Notes: generated by a model not told the origin, from the sequence alone. Positions 1 to 8,837 are shown, counted from the first letter of the stretch. The stretch is 64,000 bases of DNA from Sulfitobacter sp. DFL-14 (GCF_003335585.1 NZ_QBFD01000046.1:583166-647165), one strand, 5' to 3'. A program made the numbers and translations.

Positions 1-181
1 GCCGTCAGTACCAGAAAACCGCTGGCAGGTAACGGCGAAGCTGCGACGGAAAAGCTGATCCTGGGCGGACGTGCTGTTCAAATGCAGGACGCCATTGGGC
101 TGCTATCCGTCAAATACGCAACTTCTGCCCTGAACGGAACCTCTGAACCCGACCCCGGGCGAATTCATCGCGCCGCCCTAG

Positions 182-505
182 CTGCGCCGCGTCACAGCGC
201 GTTTGCCGGACATTGAACTGCGTTTCAGGGAAGGCTTCAGCCGCGATCTGGAGGACTGGCTGCTCACCGGCCAGATCAGTCTGGCTGTCATGCACAACCC
301 GCCGGACCGCGCGGATATCACCGCCCAGAAATTGCTGATCGAAAAGCTTCACCTGATCGGACAAACGGGATCGCCCGACAAACCATTTACACGCTTGCAG
401 AAGCCGCATCATTGCCCCTGATCATGCCATCTCGTTCCAACTACCTGAGATTGATGGCCAATCAACACGCGGAAAAGATTGGTCGCAAGATGAACAGCCG
501 CCGCA
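182..505 (+). pseudogene. LysR-type regulator remnant (effector domain)
   Basis: The translation LPDIELRFREGFSRDLEDW followed by a stretch on ligand recognition (LAVMHNPP, then after a +1-type frameshift near 386-392 LAEAASLPLIMPSRSNYLRL) is a LysR-family substrate-binding domain. A stop codon lies immediately upstream in the same frame at 179-181, no DNA-binding domain is present in the window, and the reading frame changes once inside the fragment. It is therefore a decayed gene. What it controlled cannot be told; the nearest intact genes are the molybdenum hydroxylase subunits on the other strand. Confidence 0.6.
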
Positions 506-640
506 GTTGGGCTTTTCGGATCATGCGCGCTGTCTCGATCCCGTCCAAAGATGCTATTGCCGATCCGACCTTCTGAAGCGCGATGTTCATCCGGTTCAGA
601 CCAGCCGTTTTAGCGCCACTCTTGACGATAGCGCTGGCGT

Positions 641-2887
641 TCAGGGCGCGAGCAAATCCGCGATGCGGATCGGGAAATGGCGAACGCGTTTGCCGGTTGC
701 ATGCCAGATCGCGTTGCCAATGGCCCCGACGGTTCCAACAATCCCGATCTCGCCCACACCCTTGATCCCCAACGCGTTCACGTAAGGATCGTCTTCATGT
801 ACCGTGATCACCTCAAGCCCGCTCACATCCGCGTTCACCGGCACATGGTAGCCCGCGAAGTCGGCGTTCACGATGCGCCCGCTGCGTCGATCGTGCCGGG
901 CCGCCTCATGCAGGGCAAAAGAAGTGCCCCAGATCATGCCGCCCATAAGCTGGCTTTCGGTCAGCCTTGGGTTGATGATCCGCCCGGCGGCAAAGGCCCC
1001 CACCAGACGGGTCACCCGAACCTGGCATAGATCCGGGTCCACCTTCACCTCGGCAAAGACAGCACCATGGGAGTTCATCGCATGGCGTCCGGCGGCCTCT
1101 GGGGCGCGTCCGCCGTGGCCGGTTCCGGTCATCTCAGTCTGCCCGGCACGTATCAGGATGTCAGCAAAGCGTTCCCGGCGACTCTCGTCCTCCTCCAACA
1201 GTAACCACCCGTCCCGCGCCACAAGGCTTGAATTGCCAGCACCATAGAGCGGTGATTGCGGATCCTCAGTGGCAAGTTCGCCAAGCTGGCGCAAGACATC
1301 CCCACCCGCAGCGTGCAGCGCACCGCCTGCCGTGGCGGTATGCCCTGACCCGCCCGCGACGCCGCCGTCCGGCAATGCCGAATGTCCGGCGCGGAACTCG
1401 ACCTGATCCAGCGTCAGGCCAAGGCTGTCCGCAGCAATCTGGGCGAGCACGGTCCAGGCCCCCTGCCCCATATCAACGGCAGAGGTCTCGAACAGGGCTG
1501 TTCCATCGGGACGCAATGTCGCCCGCGCTTCGGCAGCGAACATCGGGCAGGGAAACAGCGCCGTTCCCATGCCCCAGCCTGTCAACAAGCCATCGGCGCC
1601 CTGCATTTGCCGGGGTTCCAGCGGCCGCCCCTCCCAGCCAAACCGCGCCGCACCTTCTGCGTAACACTCCCGCAACGCCTTGGAGGAATAGGGGAGCCCG
1701 GTGCCGGGTTGGGTCTCGGCGTAGTTGCGAAGGCGGAATTCAAGCGGGTCCATCCCCGCCACTTCGGCCATCTCGTCCATCGCACATTCCAGAGCGGCAG
1801 AGCCCGAGGCCTCGCCCGGTCCGCGCATGGGACCGGGCGTGCCGACATCAAGCCGCACCAGCCGGTGGCTGGCCCGCAAGGCACCGGCTGCATAAAGATC
1901 CTGCGACGCATTGGCCGCCGGTTCCACGAAATCATCAAAGGTGGAGGTTTCCGCCAACCCTTCGTGGTCGATCACCGTCAACGCGGTGTTTTCGTCCACG
2001 CCCAACCGAAGCCGCTGGCGCGTCGCACCACGGTGACCGACAGGCCCGAACATCTGCTGTCGGGTGAACATCAGCTTGACCGGCCGCTGTGTCATCCGCG
2101 CGGCGAGGATCGCCAGTACCTGCGGTCCGGTTGGAATCGCCTTTGATCCGAACCCGCCGCCAATGTAGGGGCTGCGCAGGGTCACGTTCTCCGGCGGGAT
2201 CCCGAAAAAATAGGCAAAGCCCGCGCAGGAGAGGTTCAGCGCCTGACTGGGCGTATCCAGCGTCAGCCGGTCCCCGTCCCACTGCGCCACAATCGCATGG
2301 GTTTCCATCGCATTGTGATACTGCGCCGCTGTCTCATAGCTGACGTCGATGCTGCGTGTCGCAGCGGCATGCCCCGCCTCGACATCGCCGTGACTTGCCC
2401 CGCCCGGCAGGCCAAAGCCGGCCGGCTCAAAGCTGGTGGCCAGGTTGTCATCAAGCGCCACACGCACCGGATCGGCCACGTACTGCGGTGCCAGCAGGCG
2501 CGCGCCCTCGGTGGCAGCTTCCAATGTTTCGCCCAGCACCAGTGCAATCGGCTGTCCGGCATAGCACACTGTGTCGTCCTGCAAAACTTCTGTGCGGAAG
2601 GAGAACATCGTCGGCTTGGCCGAAGGGTCGCCCTGCAACTCGGGCCGGTTCTGCGGCGTGATGACATGGGTCACACCGGGGTGCGCCTCTGCTGCGGCAA
2701 CGTCAAGATGGCTGACCCGGCCACGCGCGATCTTTGCAGGGGCGTAGACCGCATAAAGCAGCCCCTCGGGCGTGTTGTCGGCGGCAAAGGTTGCAACGCC
2801 GGTGACCTTGGCAAGACCATCCCGCCGTGTGGCTGGCTGACCCGCGTTGGAGCCAAAACGGATTTGCGGTGAAAGCGTGTCAGACAT
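641..2887 (-). CDS. Xanthine dehydrogenase family protein, molybdopterin-binding subunit (PaoC-like)
   Basis: Large molybdenum subunit (748 aa) of a three-subunit molybdo-flavo-iron-sulfur hydroxylase that would oxidise an aldehyde or N-heterocycle with water as oxygen donor. The N-terminal hammerhead domain is seen (GLAKVTGVATFAAD), then the cofactor loop GGGFGSK, and near the C-terminus the GVGEIG motif (about 710-715) holding the Glu that acts as catalytic base. The chosen ATG at 2887 overlaps the stop of the FAD subunit by 8 bases (ATGTCTGA), so the two are translationally coupled. The best family match I can give is the periplasmic aldehyde oxidase PaoC, but no Tat signal is visible on any subunit, which argues for a cytoplasmic enzyme. 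No XdhC- or MoaD-type maturation gene is adjacent. The substrate is unknown. Confidence 0.9.
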   Translation of the reverse strand: MSDTLSPQIRFGSNAGQPATRRDGLAKVTGVATFAADNTPEGLLYAVYAPAKIARGRVSHLDVAAAEAHPGVTHVITPQNRPELQGDPSAKPTMFSFRTEVLQDDTVCYAGQPIALVLGETLEAATEGARLLAPQYVADPVRVALDDNLATSFEPAGFGLPGGASHGDVEAGHAAATRSIDVSYETAAQYHNAMETHAIVAQWDGDRLTLDTPSQALNLSCAGFAYFFGIPPENVTLRSPYIGGGFGSKAIPTGPQVLAILAARMTQRPVKLMFTRQQMFGPVGHRGATRQRLRLGVDENTALTVIDHEGLAETSTFDDFVEPAANASQDLYAAGALRASHRLVRLDVGTPGPMRGPGEASGSAALECAMDEMAEVAGMDPLEFRLRNYAETQPGTGLPYSSKALRECYAEGAARFGWEGRPLEPRQMQGADGLLTGWGMGTALFPCPMFAAEARATLRPDGTALFETSAVDMGQGAWTVLAQIAADSLGLTLDQVEFRAGHSALPDGGVAGGSGHTATAGGALHAAGGDVLRQLGELATEDPQSPLYGAGNSSLVARDGWLLLEEDESRRERFADILIRAGQTEMTGTGHGGRAPEAAGRHAMNSHGAVFAEVKVDPDLCQVRVTRLVGAFAAGRIINPRLTESQLMGGMIWGTSFALHEAARHDRRSGRIVNADFAGYHVPVNADVSGLEVITVHEDDPYVNALGIKGVGEIGIVGTVGAIGNAIWHATGKRVRHFPIRIADLLAP

Positions 2888-3935
2888 GGGCGAGGTCTCC
2901 GTTCTGTTGGCCAAAGGGGGATGCGGGCAGCGCCGGCATCCGTGCCGGTGTGCCAACCGCAGCCATGGCAAGTGCGCGCGCAGCAGTGCGGCGGGCAAGG
3001 TCGATCTTCCATTCTAGGTGTGCCGGGGCCTCTGCCCCCGCCATGGCCGCTTCTGCAGCGCGCCCAAACAGCGCCGCATCCGGGGCATGCCCGACCAGCA
3101 GAGCTTCGGCTTCAGCCACCCGCCACGGCCTGGCCGCAACCGCGCCAAGCGCCAGCCGTCCCTCCGTGATAATGCCATCCTCCATCCGCAGCGCAGCGGC
3201 GGCAGCGGTGGTGGCAAAGGCAAAGGACGTGCGGTCGCGCACCTTCAGATACCGCGCATGTCTGGCAAAGCCTGCCGCCGCGGCGGACAGGTGCAGCGCG
3301 ATGATCAGCTCGCCTTCTTCCAGCGCCGTCTCTCGCTCCGGTTGGTCGCCCGGAAGCAGATGGAAATCCGCAAAGGGAATTTCCCGCGTTCCATTCACGC
3401 CGCGCACCTCGACCTGCGCTTCCAGCGCCGCAAGCGGCACGCAGAAGTCCGACGGGTTTGTCGCCACACAAGCCGGGCTGGCCCCCAGCAGCGCGCGCAG
3501 CTCTTCGTCACTGTCGCGCGCATCACACCCCGCGCCGGGGGTGCGCCGGTTGCAGGCTGCCGTTTCCTCCTGAAAATAAGCGCAACGGGTACGCTGCATC
3601 AGGTTGCCCGCGACAGTCGCCATATTGCGAAGCTGCCCCGAGGCCCCTGAAAGCAGCGCCTCGGCCACCATCGGAAAGTGTTGGGCGAAGCCCGCGTGGC
3701 GGGCCAGGGCCGCATTGCTGACCATCGCCCCGATCCGCACCGATCCATCCTGTTGAAAGGTGATCTCGCCCAGGTCGGGAATCCGGGTCAGGTCGATCAC
3801 CCGCTGCGGCTGGGTCACGCCCAGCTTCATCAGGTCAACCAGATTGGTCCCCCCGCCCAGCCATGACGCACCCGGCTCCCAGCTCGCCAGCGCCTCATCC
3901 ATGGTTTTTGGCTGCACATAGTCAAAATGCTTCAT
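2880..3935 (-). CDS. FAD-binding subunit of molybdenum hydroxylase (PaoB-like)
   Basis: Middle subunit (351 aa) that carries FAD and passes electrons between the iron-sulfur subunit and the acceptor. The FAD pyrophosphate loop GGGTNLVDL is at 27-35 and a second conserved segment ATVAGNLMQ at about 106-114. Three cysteines at 118, 128 and 137 in the pattern RTRC...AAC...GAGC match the insertion that in PaoB-type subunits binds an extra [4Fe-4S] cluster; whether a fourth ligand completes it here I cannot confirm. It overlaps the 2Fe-2S gene by ATGA (3932-3935) and the molybdenum subunit by 8 bases. The order Fe-S, FAD, Mo is that of the pao-type operons. Confidence 0.9.
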   Translation of the reverse strand: MKHFDYVQPKTMDEALASWEPGASWLGGGTNLVDLMKLGVTQPQRVIDLTRIPDLGEITFQQDGSVRIGAMVSNAALARHAGFAQHFPMVAEALLSGASGQLRNMATVAGNLMQRTRCAYFQEETAACNRRTPGAGCDARDSDEELRALLGASPACVATNPSDFCVPLAALEAQVEVRGVNGTREIPFADFHLLPGDQPERETALEEGELIIALHLSAAAAGFARHARYLKVRDRTSFAFATTAAAAALRMEDGIITEGRLALGAVAARPWRVAEAEALLVGHAPDAALFGRAAEAAMAGAEAPAHLEWKIDLARRTAARALAMAAVGTPARMPALPASPFGQQNGDLAHV

Positions 3936-4429
3936 GCCGCGTCCCCCTCTTCCTTGGCAGCCATCCGGCGGCTCGCTTCCTGCACGGCAAGGGTGATCCC
4001 GTGATAGGCCCCGCAGCGGCAGATGTTACCGCTCATGCCCTCGCGGATGCGCTCCGGATCACTCCCGGCATCCCCTTCGGCGATCAGCCCGACGGCGCTC
4101 ATGATCTGGCCCGGCGTACAATAGCCGCACTGGAACCCGTCATGCTCGATAAAGGCGGCCTGTACTGGGTGCAGATCCTCGCCTCTTGCAAGGCCTTCAA
4201 TTGTGGTGATCTGTGCTCCGTCAAGACCCGCCGCAAGCATCAGGCAGGCGTTCGCACGCCGCCCGTTCACCAGCACCGTGCAGGCACCACATTGGCCACG
4301 GTCGCAGCCTTTCTTGGTGCCGGGCAGCGCCAGACGTTCGCGGAGCAGATCAAGCAGTGTCACGCGCGGGTCATCAATGGAGACGTCACGCGCCTCCCCG
4401 TTGAGGGTCAGGCTGATGAAGAGTGACAT
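3932..4429 (-). CDS. (2Fe-2S)-binding subunit of molybdenum hydroxylase (PaoA-like)
   Basis: Small iron-sulfur subunit (165 aa), first gene of the three-gene operon. The plant-ferredoxin-type cluster ligands are Cys42, Cys47, Cys50 and Cys62 (GCDRGQCGAC then C), and the second cluster is bound by Cys101, Cys104, Cys137 and Cys139 (CGYC and CRC). It relays electrons from the molybdenum site to FAD. There is no N-terminal twin-arginine signal, unlike PaoA of E. coli. The gene faces away from the TetR gene at 4568, and a palindrome lies between them, so control by that repressor is likely. Confidence 0.92.
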   Translation of the reverse strand: MSLFISLTLNGEARDVSIDDPRVTLLDLLRERLALPGTKKGCDRGQCGACTVLVNGRRANACLMLAAGLDGAQITTIEGLARGEDLHPVQAAFIEHDGFQCGYCTPGQIMSAVGLIAEGDAGSDPERIREGMSGNICRCGAYHGITLAVQEASRRMAAKEEGDAA

Positions 4430-4529
4430 ATGTCCTCCCTGTTATGCTATTTTCTAGGTGTGGTCACTCGCAGGCGAGGTCCGGTATAAGAAAACAAGCG
4501 GCGCGGTGCCGCCGTCTGAAGCAGAATAT

Positions 4530-4546
4530 ACGGAGGCATCCTCCGT
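4530..4546. promoter_or_regulatory. Candidate TetR operator between the Mo-hydroxylase operon and its regulator
   Basis: ACGGAGG-cat-CCTCCGT is a perfect 7-3-7 inverted repeat in the 138-base divergent intergenic region, 21 bases before the regulator's TTG start and about 100 bases before the 2Fe-2S gene. Size and position fit a TetR-family operator. The assignment to this regulator is inference. Confidence 0.55.
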
Positions 4547-4567
4547 TTTCAAGATGAAAGGCAGATT

Positions 4568-5140
4568 TTGGCAGAAGTTCGCAAACGAAAGCCGCGCGCC
4601 GACGCACAAAAGAACCGCGAGCTGCTGCTCGAAGCGGCCAAGGAAATTCTGGGGCGCGGCGGGCCAAATGCGAGTCTGGAAGCCGTCGCACGGCGCGCCG
4701 GGGTTGGCATCGGCACGCTTTACCGGCACTTTCCGACCCGCGAAGAACTGTTCATGGCGGTCTTCAGCCGCGAATTGGATCAGCTCATTGTCACCGCCGA
4801 AGATCTGGTTGAAAGGGACGCCCCCCTTGAGGCCATCCGCAGCTGGCTGCACGCCAATGTCGACCTGGTGGAAACCAAGCGCGGCATGCTGGGCGCAATG
4901 AGCCTGGTCATGACGGAAGACCTGAAACAGGGCTATACCGAACGCTCCAGCCTTGTGCTCGCCGCTGTTGACCGGCTTCTGGACAAGGGCCGCAATGTCG
5001 GAGAAATCCGCGAGGGGGTCAGCGCCGAAGACCTCATGCAAACTCTCTACGCCGTCTGCTATGCGCGCCAGCCCGGCCCCGACTGGCGCGAAAATGTCCT
5101 GCGCATCCTCGATATCTTTGTCGACGGGCTGAAAAAATGA
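4568..5140 (+). CDS. TetR/AcrR family transcriptional regulator
   Basis: One-component repressor of 190 aa. The N-terminal helix-turn-helix is clear (AGVGIGTLYRHFPTREELF, about residues 44-62) followed by an alpha-helical ligand domain. The start is taken as TTG at 4568 because AAAGG lies 6 bases upstream at 4557-4561 and the ATG at 4554 is in another frame. It is divergent from the molybdenum hydroxylase operon and is its most likely regulator. The inducer would be the hydroxylase substrate or a related aldehyde or heterocycle; this is inference from position alone. Confidence 0.88.
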   Translation: MAEVRKRKPRADAQKNRELLLEAAKEILGRGGPNASLEAVARRAGVGIGTLYRHFPTREELFMAVFSRELDQLIVTAEDLVERDAPLEAIRSWLHANVDLVETKRGMLGAMSLVMTEDLKQGYTERSSLVLAAVDRLLDKGRNVGEIREGVSAEDLMQTLYAVCYARQPGPDWRENVLRILDIFVDGLKK

Positions 5141-5575
5141 GGCTCTGTTGCATTGGTTGAAATGTGGGCGATCTGCTCACCGAACGGGGTTTACGAGCGT
5201 TTGGCTAAAAATGATCTAGCTGGTGCACTTGAGGCGTAAAGGGTACGGGCCAATCGGCAAAAGGTCTTGCCCATCAAGCGTCCACCTCCTTCCGGGGCTT
5301 GCAAAAAATGAAGGAACCCAACCGATCAATGCCGATTTGCGCGGTCATGTGATCGGTCCTGTTTGGTGAGAGAGGTCTTTGCAATGTACGGCCGCGGCAT
5401 CCGGGCCGTGTAAGACATCATCAGGAATGTCGGGGGTCAGGATTGGCGTCGGGACTGTCGGAGAATCTGAAGCAGATTAAGGAGCCGGGCCGTTCGCATG
5501 ACATGCACGTACTGCCATTTTCTGTCACAGGCAACGATTAGGAAAGAGTGGTCAACAACCCACGAGGTCAATGCC
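5141..5575. other. Gene-free stretch with possible insertion-sequence debris
   Basis: No intact gene is seen. GGCTCTGTTGCA at about 5151 resembles the termini of IS6-type elements, and at 5384 the reading MYGRGIRAV-stop-DIIRN resembles a short internal piece of an IS256 transposase. Both are weak hints of old transposon ends; I could not define an element. Confidence 0.25.
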
Positions 5576-5941
5576 ATGATTACTCCGAACCTGATCATCC
5601 TCTATGTTTCCGACCCGCTCAAAAGCGTGAAATTCTATGAAGGGATTCTTGGAAAGCCTGCCCAAGGTTTTCCGACATACCAGTGCTTCGAATTCGATGA
5701 CGGTTTCATTCTCGGCCTTTGGTCGACAAGCGCCAGCAATTTCGTCTCGGGTGGCAAAGGACACAGATCGGAACTGGCCTTTCAGGTGCAGTCCGCCGAC
5801 ATCGTCCGGCAACTCTACAACACCTGGAAGGCCGACGGTGTCGTAATCGAGCAGGACTTGGCAGAAGCGGTCTTCGGACTCACCTTCGTTGCGTTGGATC
5901 CGGACGGCCATCGCATCCGCGTCAACCTTCCTGACGGATGA
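5576..5941 (+). CDS. VOC family (glyoxalase/bleomycin-resistance fold) protein
   Basis: Small protein of 121 aa with the usual single-unit pattern of the vicinal oxygen chelate fold: the start PNLIILYVSDPLKSVKFYEG, a central LAFQV strand and the C-terminal ALDPDGHRIRV strand. Proteins of this type bind a metal or a small ligand as dimers and include drug-binding and isomerase members. ATG 5576 is preferred over an upstream GTG/ATG at 5498 because family members begin here and GAGG lies 8 bases upstream. It opens the cluster that contains SRPBCC, DGPF and ECF42 sigma genes, where such proteins are common companions. Confidence 0.8.
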   Translation: MITPNLIILYVSDPLKSVKFYEGILGKPAQGFPTYQCFEFDDGFILGLWSTSASNFVSGGKGHRSELAFQVQSADIVRQLYNTWKADGVVIEQDLAEAVFGLTFVALDPDGHRIRVNLPDG

Positions 5942-6042
5942 GTACAAGCTGACGCGACCGATCTGGCGGCACTGGCCGAGTGGCGGGGAACAGCCCGTCC
6001 GCCCAACCGCGGCATAAATCTTAAAATAAAATTGTCCCACGA

Positions 6043-6069
6043 TGTCGGGATGCCGGTTGGCCGGACGTC
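6043..6069 (+). promoter_or_regulatory. Candidate ECF42 sigma-factor promoter upstream of the first SRPBCC gene
   Basis: TGTCGG (6043-6048), 17 bases, then CGTC (6066-6069), followed by TTCAA. The same arrangement with the same spacing is found before the hydrolase at 9135, and with GGTC before the DGPF gene at 7163. As I recall it, ECF42 promoters have a TGTCGA-like -35 and a CGTC-like -10. Direction and distance to the ATG at 6102 fit. Confidence 0.6.
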
Positions 6070-6101
6070 TTCAAGATAGATGAACAAGAAAGGATAACAT
6101 C

Positions 6102-6545
6102 ATGACCAACACCGTTCGCCTGCACCGAGTCATCGCCGCGAAACCCGAAAAGGTCTATCGCGCGTTTCTCGAATCCGATGCCGTGGCCAGCTGGCTGCCG
6201 CCATACGGTTTTCTCTGCACCGTCCATGAGCTGGAGCCTGTGGTCGGCGGCAAGCACCGGATGTCGTTCCGTAACTTCACGACCGGGAACAGCCATTCGT
6301 TCGGCGGCGAGTACAAGGAACTCGTCCCCGGTGAACGGCTCGTCTACACCGACCGCTTCGACGACCCCAACCTGCCCGGCGAGATGAGAGTGACCGTCGA
6401 GCTGAAAGCCGTTTCGGTCGGCACGGAAATGTCCGTCGTGCAGGACGGCGTTCCGGACGTGATTCCGCTCGAAGCCTGCTATCTCGGGTGGCAGGACAGC
6501 CTGCGGAAGCTGGCAAAGCTCGTGGAACCGGAGATCAACCAGTAA
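6102..6545 (+). CDS. SRPBCC family (AHSA1-type) protein
   Basis: Protein of 147 aa in the START/Bet v1-like hydrophobic-pocket superfamily, AHSA1 branch. Typical features are the opening strand TVRLHRVIAAKPEKVYRAF, the segment SWLPPYGFLCTVHELEPVVGG and the helix near the end LGWQDSLRKLAKLVEP. Such proteins bind a hydrophobic ligand; no enzymatic role can be read from the sequence. It is followed after 48 bases by a second SRPBCC gene and preceded by an ECF42-type promoter motif, so it is likely part of the sigma factor's regulon. GAAAGGA lies before the ATG. Confidence 0.85.
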   Translation: MTNTVRLHRVIAAKPEKVYRAFLESDAVASWLPPYGFLCTVHELEPVVGGKHRMSFRNFTTGNSHSFGGEYKELVPGERLVYTDRFDDPNLPGEMRVTVELKAVSVGTEMSVVQDGVPDVIPLEACYLGWQDSLRKLAKLVEPEINQ

Positions 6546-6593
6546 GGCGGCACCCCGCCTCATTGCCCCGCAATTCAATCAAAGGATTTCATC

Positions 6594-7004
6594 ATGACAA
6601 ATCAACCGATCACCATCGAAACCACCGTCGCGGCGCCCGTCGCAACGGTCTGGGACGCCTACACCACGCCTGAGAACATCATGCAGTGGAACACGCCATC
6701 GGTTGACTGGCATACCCCTGCTGCCGCTGTCGATCTTCGGGAAGGCGGCGCCTTTTCCTCGCGGATGGAAGCGAAGGACGGCAGCATGGGCTTCGACTTT
6801 GCCGGCACATACACGAAGATCGTGGAACATGAGCGCATCGAATATGATTTCGGCGACCGCCATGCCAGCGTGAAGTTCATTCCCGAAGACGGTGGCGTGC
6901 GCGTCAGCTTGACGTTCGATCCGGAAACGGAGAACTCCGTCGAGCAGCAGCGCGACGGCTGGCAATCCATCCTCGACAGTTTCAAACACCACGTGGAGTC
7001 GTAA
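6594..7004 (+). CDS. SRPBCC family (AHSA1-type) protein
   Basis: Second ligand-pocket protein, 136 aa, similar in layout to its neighbour but not a close copy. It opens with TIETTVAAPVATVWDAY and closes with the long helix QQRDGWQSILDSFKHHV that covers the pocket in this family. CAAAGGA precedes the ATG. It is probably co-transcribed with the gene at 6102. Pairs of SRPBCC genes next to DGPF and ECF41/42 sigma genes are a recurring arrangement; their shared ligand is unknown. Confidence 0.85.
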   Translation: MTNQPITIETTVAAPVATVWDAYTTPENIMQWNTPSVDWHTPAAAVDLREGGAFSSRMEAKDGSMGFDFAGTYTKIVEHERIEYDFGDRHASVKFIPEDGGVRVSLTFDPETENSVEQQRDGWQSILDSFKHHVES

Positions 7005-7113
7005 GACAGGCGCCGCCAGCCGAAACCACCGGAGCGGTCAGGGCCGAACTCTTGGATCACGGTCCTTGCCGCACCAAAACGATACCGTGAATGTGCCTGA
7101 TGTTCTCGTTTCA

Positions 7114-7140
7114 TGTCGGTTCATGCAATGTAGCGCGGTC
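7114..7140 (+). promoter_or_regulatory. Candidate ECF42 autoregulatory promoter before the DGPF-sigma operon
   Basis: TGTCGG (7114-7119), 17 bases, GGTC (7137-7140). The -35 element and spacing equal those at 6043 and 9061, with one mismatch in the -10 element. It lies 23 bases before the ATG of the DGPF gene, which is in an operon with the sigma factor, so it would give positive autoregulation. Confidence 0.5.
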
Positions 7141-7162
7141 CTTTGAATGGAGATTCGGAAAA

Positions 7163-7540
7163 ATGCGCTACACGATACTTTGCTACCACAACGAGGAAAT
7201 CACCTCTTCCTGGACCGAGGCAGAGGACGCCGAGGTCATCGAGAACCTCAAGGCGGTCAACCGCAAATGGGCCAAGAACTTCGAGCCCATCGTCCGGCTG
7301 ATGCCGACAACGACGGCGACCACCTTGCGCAAATCCGAGAACATCGTCACCGACGGGCCGTTTGCGGAGACCAAGGAGCAACTGCTCGGCTTCTATGTCG
7401 TCGACGTGGACAGCTACGAAGTGGCGGTTCAGATCGCGCGCGAGATGGCCGAGGCCAACCCCGGGGGCGCTTATGAACTGCGGCCGATCGCGCTCTACTA
7501 CCCGAATGGAGAGGCAATAGAAGATGCCCCAACCCCCTGA
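7163..7540 (+). CDS. DGPF/YciI-family protein, ECF42 partner
   Basis: Protein of 125 aa with the diagnostic TDGPFAETKEQLLGFYV segment (DGPF at residues 64-67), the ferredoxin-like YciI fold that occurs almost only beside ECF42-type sigma genes. ATG 7163 is preferred because GGAGA lies about 10 bases upstream and the family begins with MRYTILCYH-like strands. It overlaps the sigma gene by 17 bases, so the two are made together. In other bacteria the function of DGPF proteins is not settled; a role in sensing or in modulating the sigma factor has been proposed. Confidence 0.9.
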   Translation: MRYTILCYHNEEITSSWTEAEDAEVIENLKAVNRKWAKNFEPIVRLMPTTTATTLRKSENIVTDGPFAETKEQLLGFYVVDVDSYEVAVQIAREMAEANPGGAYELRPIALYYPNGEAIEDAPTP

Positions 7541-8789
7541 ACCGGACTGGATCGAGGCGCGTCTCGTCGGCGCGCGACCACGGGCCGTTGCTGCATTGCT
7601 GCGTTATTTCCGGGACCTTGATCTGGCCGAGGAAGCGTTTCAGGAGGCCAGCCTGCGGGCTTTGAAGTCCTGGCCGAAGAACGGACCGCCGCGCGACGCC
7701 GCAAGCTGGCTGATCATGGTCGGTCGCAATGCCGCCATCGACCACAAGCGCAAACAGGCGCGCCTGACCGGACTGCCCGACGAAGCGGTGATTTCTGATC
7801 GCGAGGACACCGAGCCGGACCTGGCGGAACGGCTGGATGCCGCCGACTACCGCGACGACATCCTGCGGCTCCTCTTTGTTTGCTGCCATCCCGACTTGCC
7901 TGCCATCCAGCAGATCGCACTGGCGCTCAGGATCGTTTCCGGCCTCCCCATGCCGCGCATCGCGGCGGCATTTCTGATTGGCGAACGGGCGATGGAGCAG
8001 CGGATTACCCGCGCCAAGGCCCGCATCGCCAAGGCCGATATTCCGTTCGAGACACCGGGTCCGGTCGAGCGGGCGGAACGTTTCGCGGTGGTTGCCGCGA
8101 TGATCTATCTCGTCTTCAACGAAGGCTATACGGACGCCAATCCGACAAGCGAGCGGGCGAAACTCTGCGACGAGGCGATCCGGCTGGCGCGGCTCATGCT
8201 GCGGCTGTTTCCCGCCGAGCCGGAGATGATGGGACTGCTGGCACTGATGTTGCTGCAGCACTCGCGGCAGAAAGCGCGCTTCGACGCGGCGGGCGCGCCG
8301 GTCCTGCTCGACGATCAGGACCGGTCGCTGTGGAACCAACACCAGATCGCCGAAGCTCTGGCGATGATCGACAAGGCCATGTTGCACCGCCAGCCCGGCC
8401 CATATCAGATCCAGGCGGCAATCGCCGCGCTGCACGCACGGGCAGAACGGCAGGAAGATACGGACTGGGCAGGTATCAACGAACTCTACGAAGCCCTCGA
8501 GCGTCATGCCCCGTCGCCGGTCGTCACGCTCAACCGGTCGGTGGCCATCTGGAAGCTGCACGGCGCTGCAGCGGCGCTGGAGATGATCGCGCCGCTGGCC
8601 GAACCGCTGGACGGCTATTTCTATTTTCATGGGGTGCGCGGCAATCTGCTGGAACGGTTGGGGCGCAACAGCGAGGCCCGCGACGCTTTCGGCCGCGCAA
8701 TCGCCCTTGCCAACACACCCGCCGAGGCAGCGCATATCCGCCAGCACCTTGATCAATTGGAAGGCGAACGCACGACTGGCAAGCCGTAG
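7524..8789 (+). CDS. ECF42-group RNA polymerase sigma factor with C-terminal TPR-like extension
   Basis: Sigma factor of 421 aa, more than twice the length of a plain ECF sigma. Region 2 (DLAEEAFQEASLRALKSWP) and region 4 (PMPRIAAAFLIGERAMEQRI) lie in the first 180 residues. The rest is the long C-terminal extension of group ECF42, marked by LVFNEGYTDANP and several helix pairs of TPR character, which in this group takes the place of an anti-sigma factor in controlling activity. No anti-sigma gene is nearby, as expected. GGAGAGG lies 9 bases before the ATG, inside the DGPF gene. Its likely targets here are the three TGTCGG-N17 promoters at 6043, 7114 and 9061. Confidence 0.93.
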   Translation: MPQPPEPDWIEARLVGARPRAVAALLRYFRDLDLAEEAFQEASLRALKSWPKNGPPRDAASWLIMVGRNAAIDHKRKQARLTGLPDEAVISDREDTEPDLAERLDAADYRDDILRLLFVCCHPDLPAIQQIALALRIVSGLPMPRIAAAFLIGERAMEQRITRAKARIAKADIPFETPGPVERAERFAVVAAMIYLVFNEGYTDANPTSERAKLCDEAIRLARLMLRLFPAEPEMMGLLALMLLQHSRQKARFDAAGAPVLLDDQDRSLWNQHQIAEALAMIDKAMLHRQPGPYQIQAAIAALHARAERQEDTDWAGINELYEALERHAPSPVVTLNRSVAIWKLHGAAAALEMIAPLAEPLDGYFYFHGVRGNLLERLGRNSEARDAFGRAIALANTPAEAAHIRQHLDQLEGERTTGKP

Positions 8790-8837
8790 GCATTCCCTCC
8801 GGTGTGCTATCGGTTCATCGCAATGTCCGGTCCATCG

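Noticed and set aside
641..4429. Naming the hydroxylase paoABC or coxSML
   Set aside because: Architecture is pao-like but without Tat signal, and the active-site loop of CO dehydrogenase is not evident; substrate is unknown.
5384..5430. MYGRGIRAV-stop-DIIRN as an IS256 fragment
   Set aside because: Too short and interrupted by a stop; kept only as a note in the intergenic entry.
5404..5470. Possible fourth ECF42 promoter before the VOC gene (TGTCGG followed by CGTC)
   Set aside because: The spacer is 13 bases instead of 17 and a second TGTCGG nearby has no CGTC at the right place.
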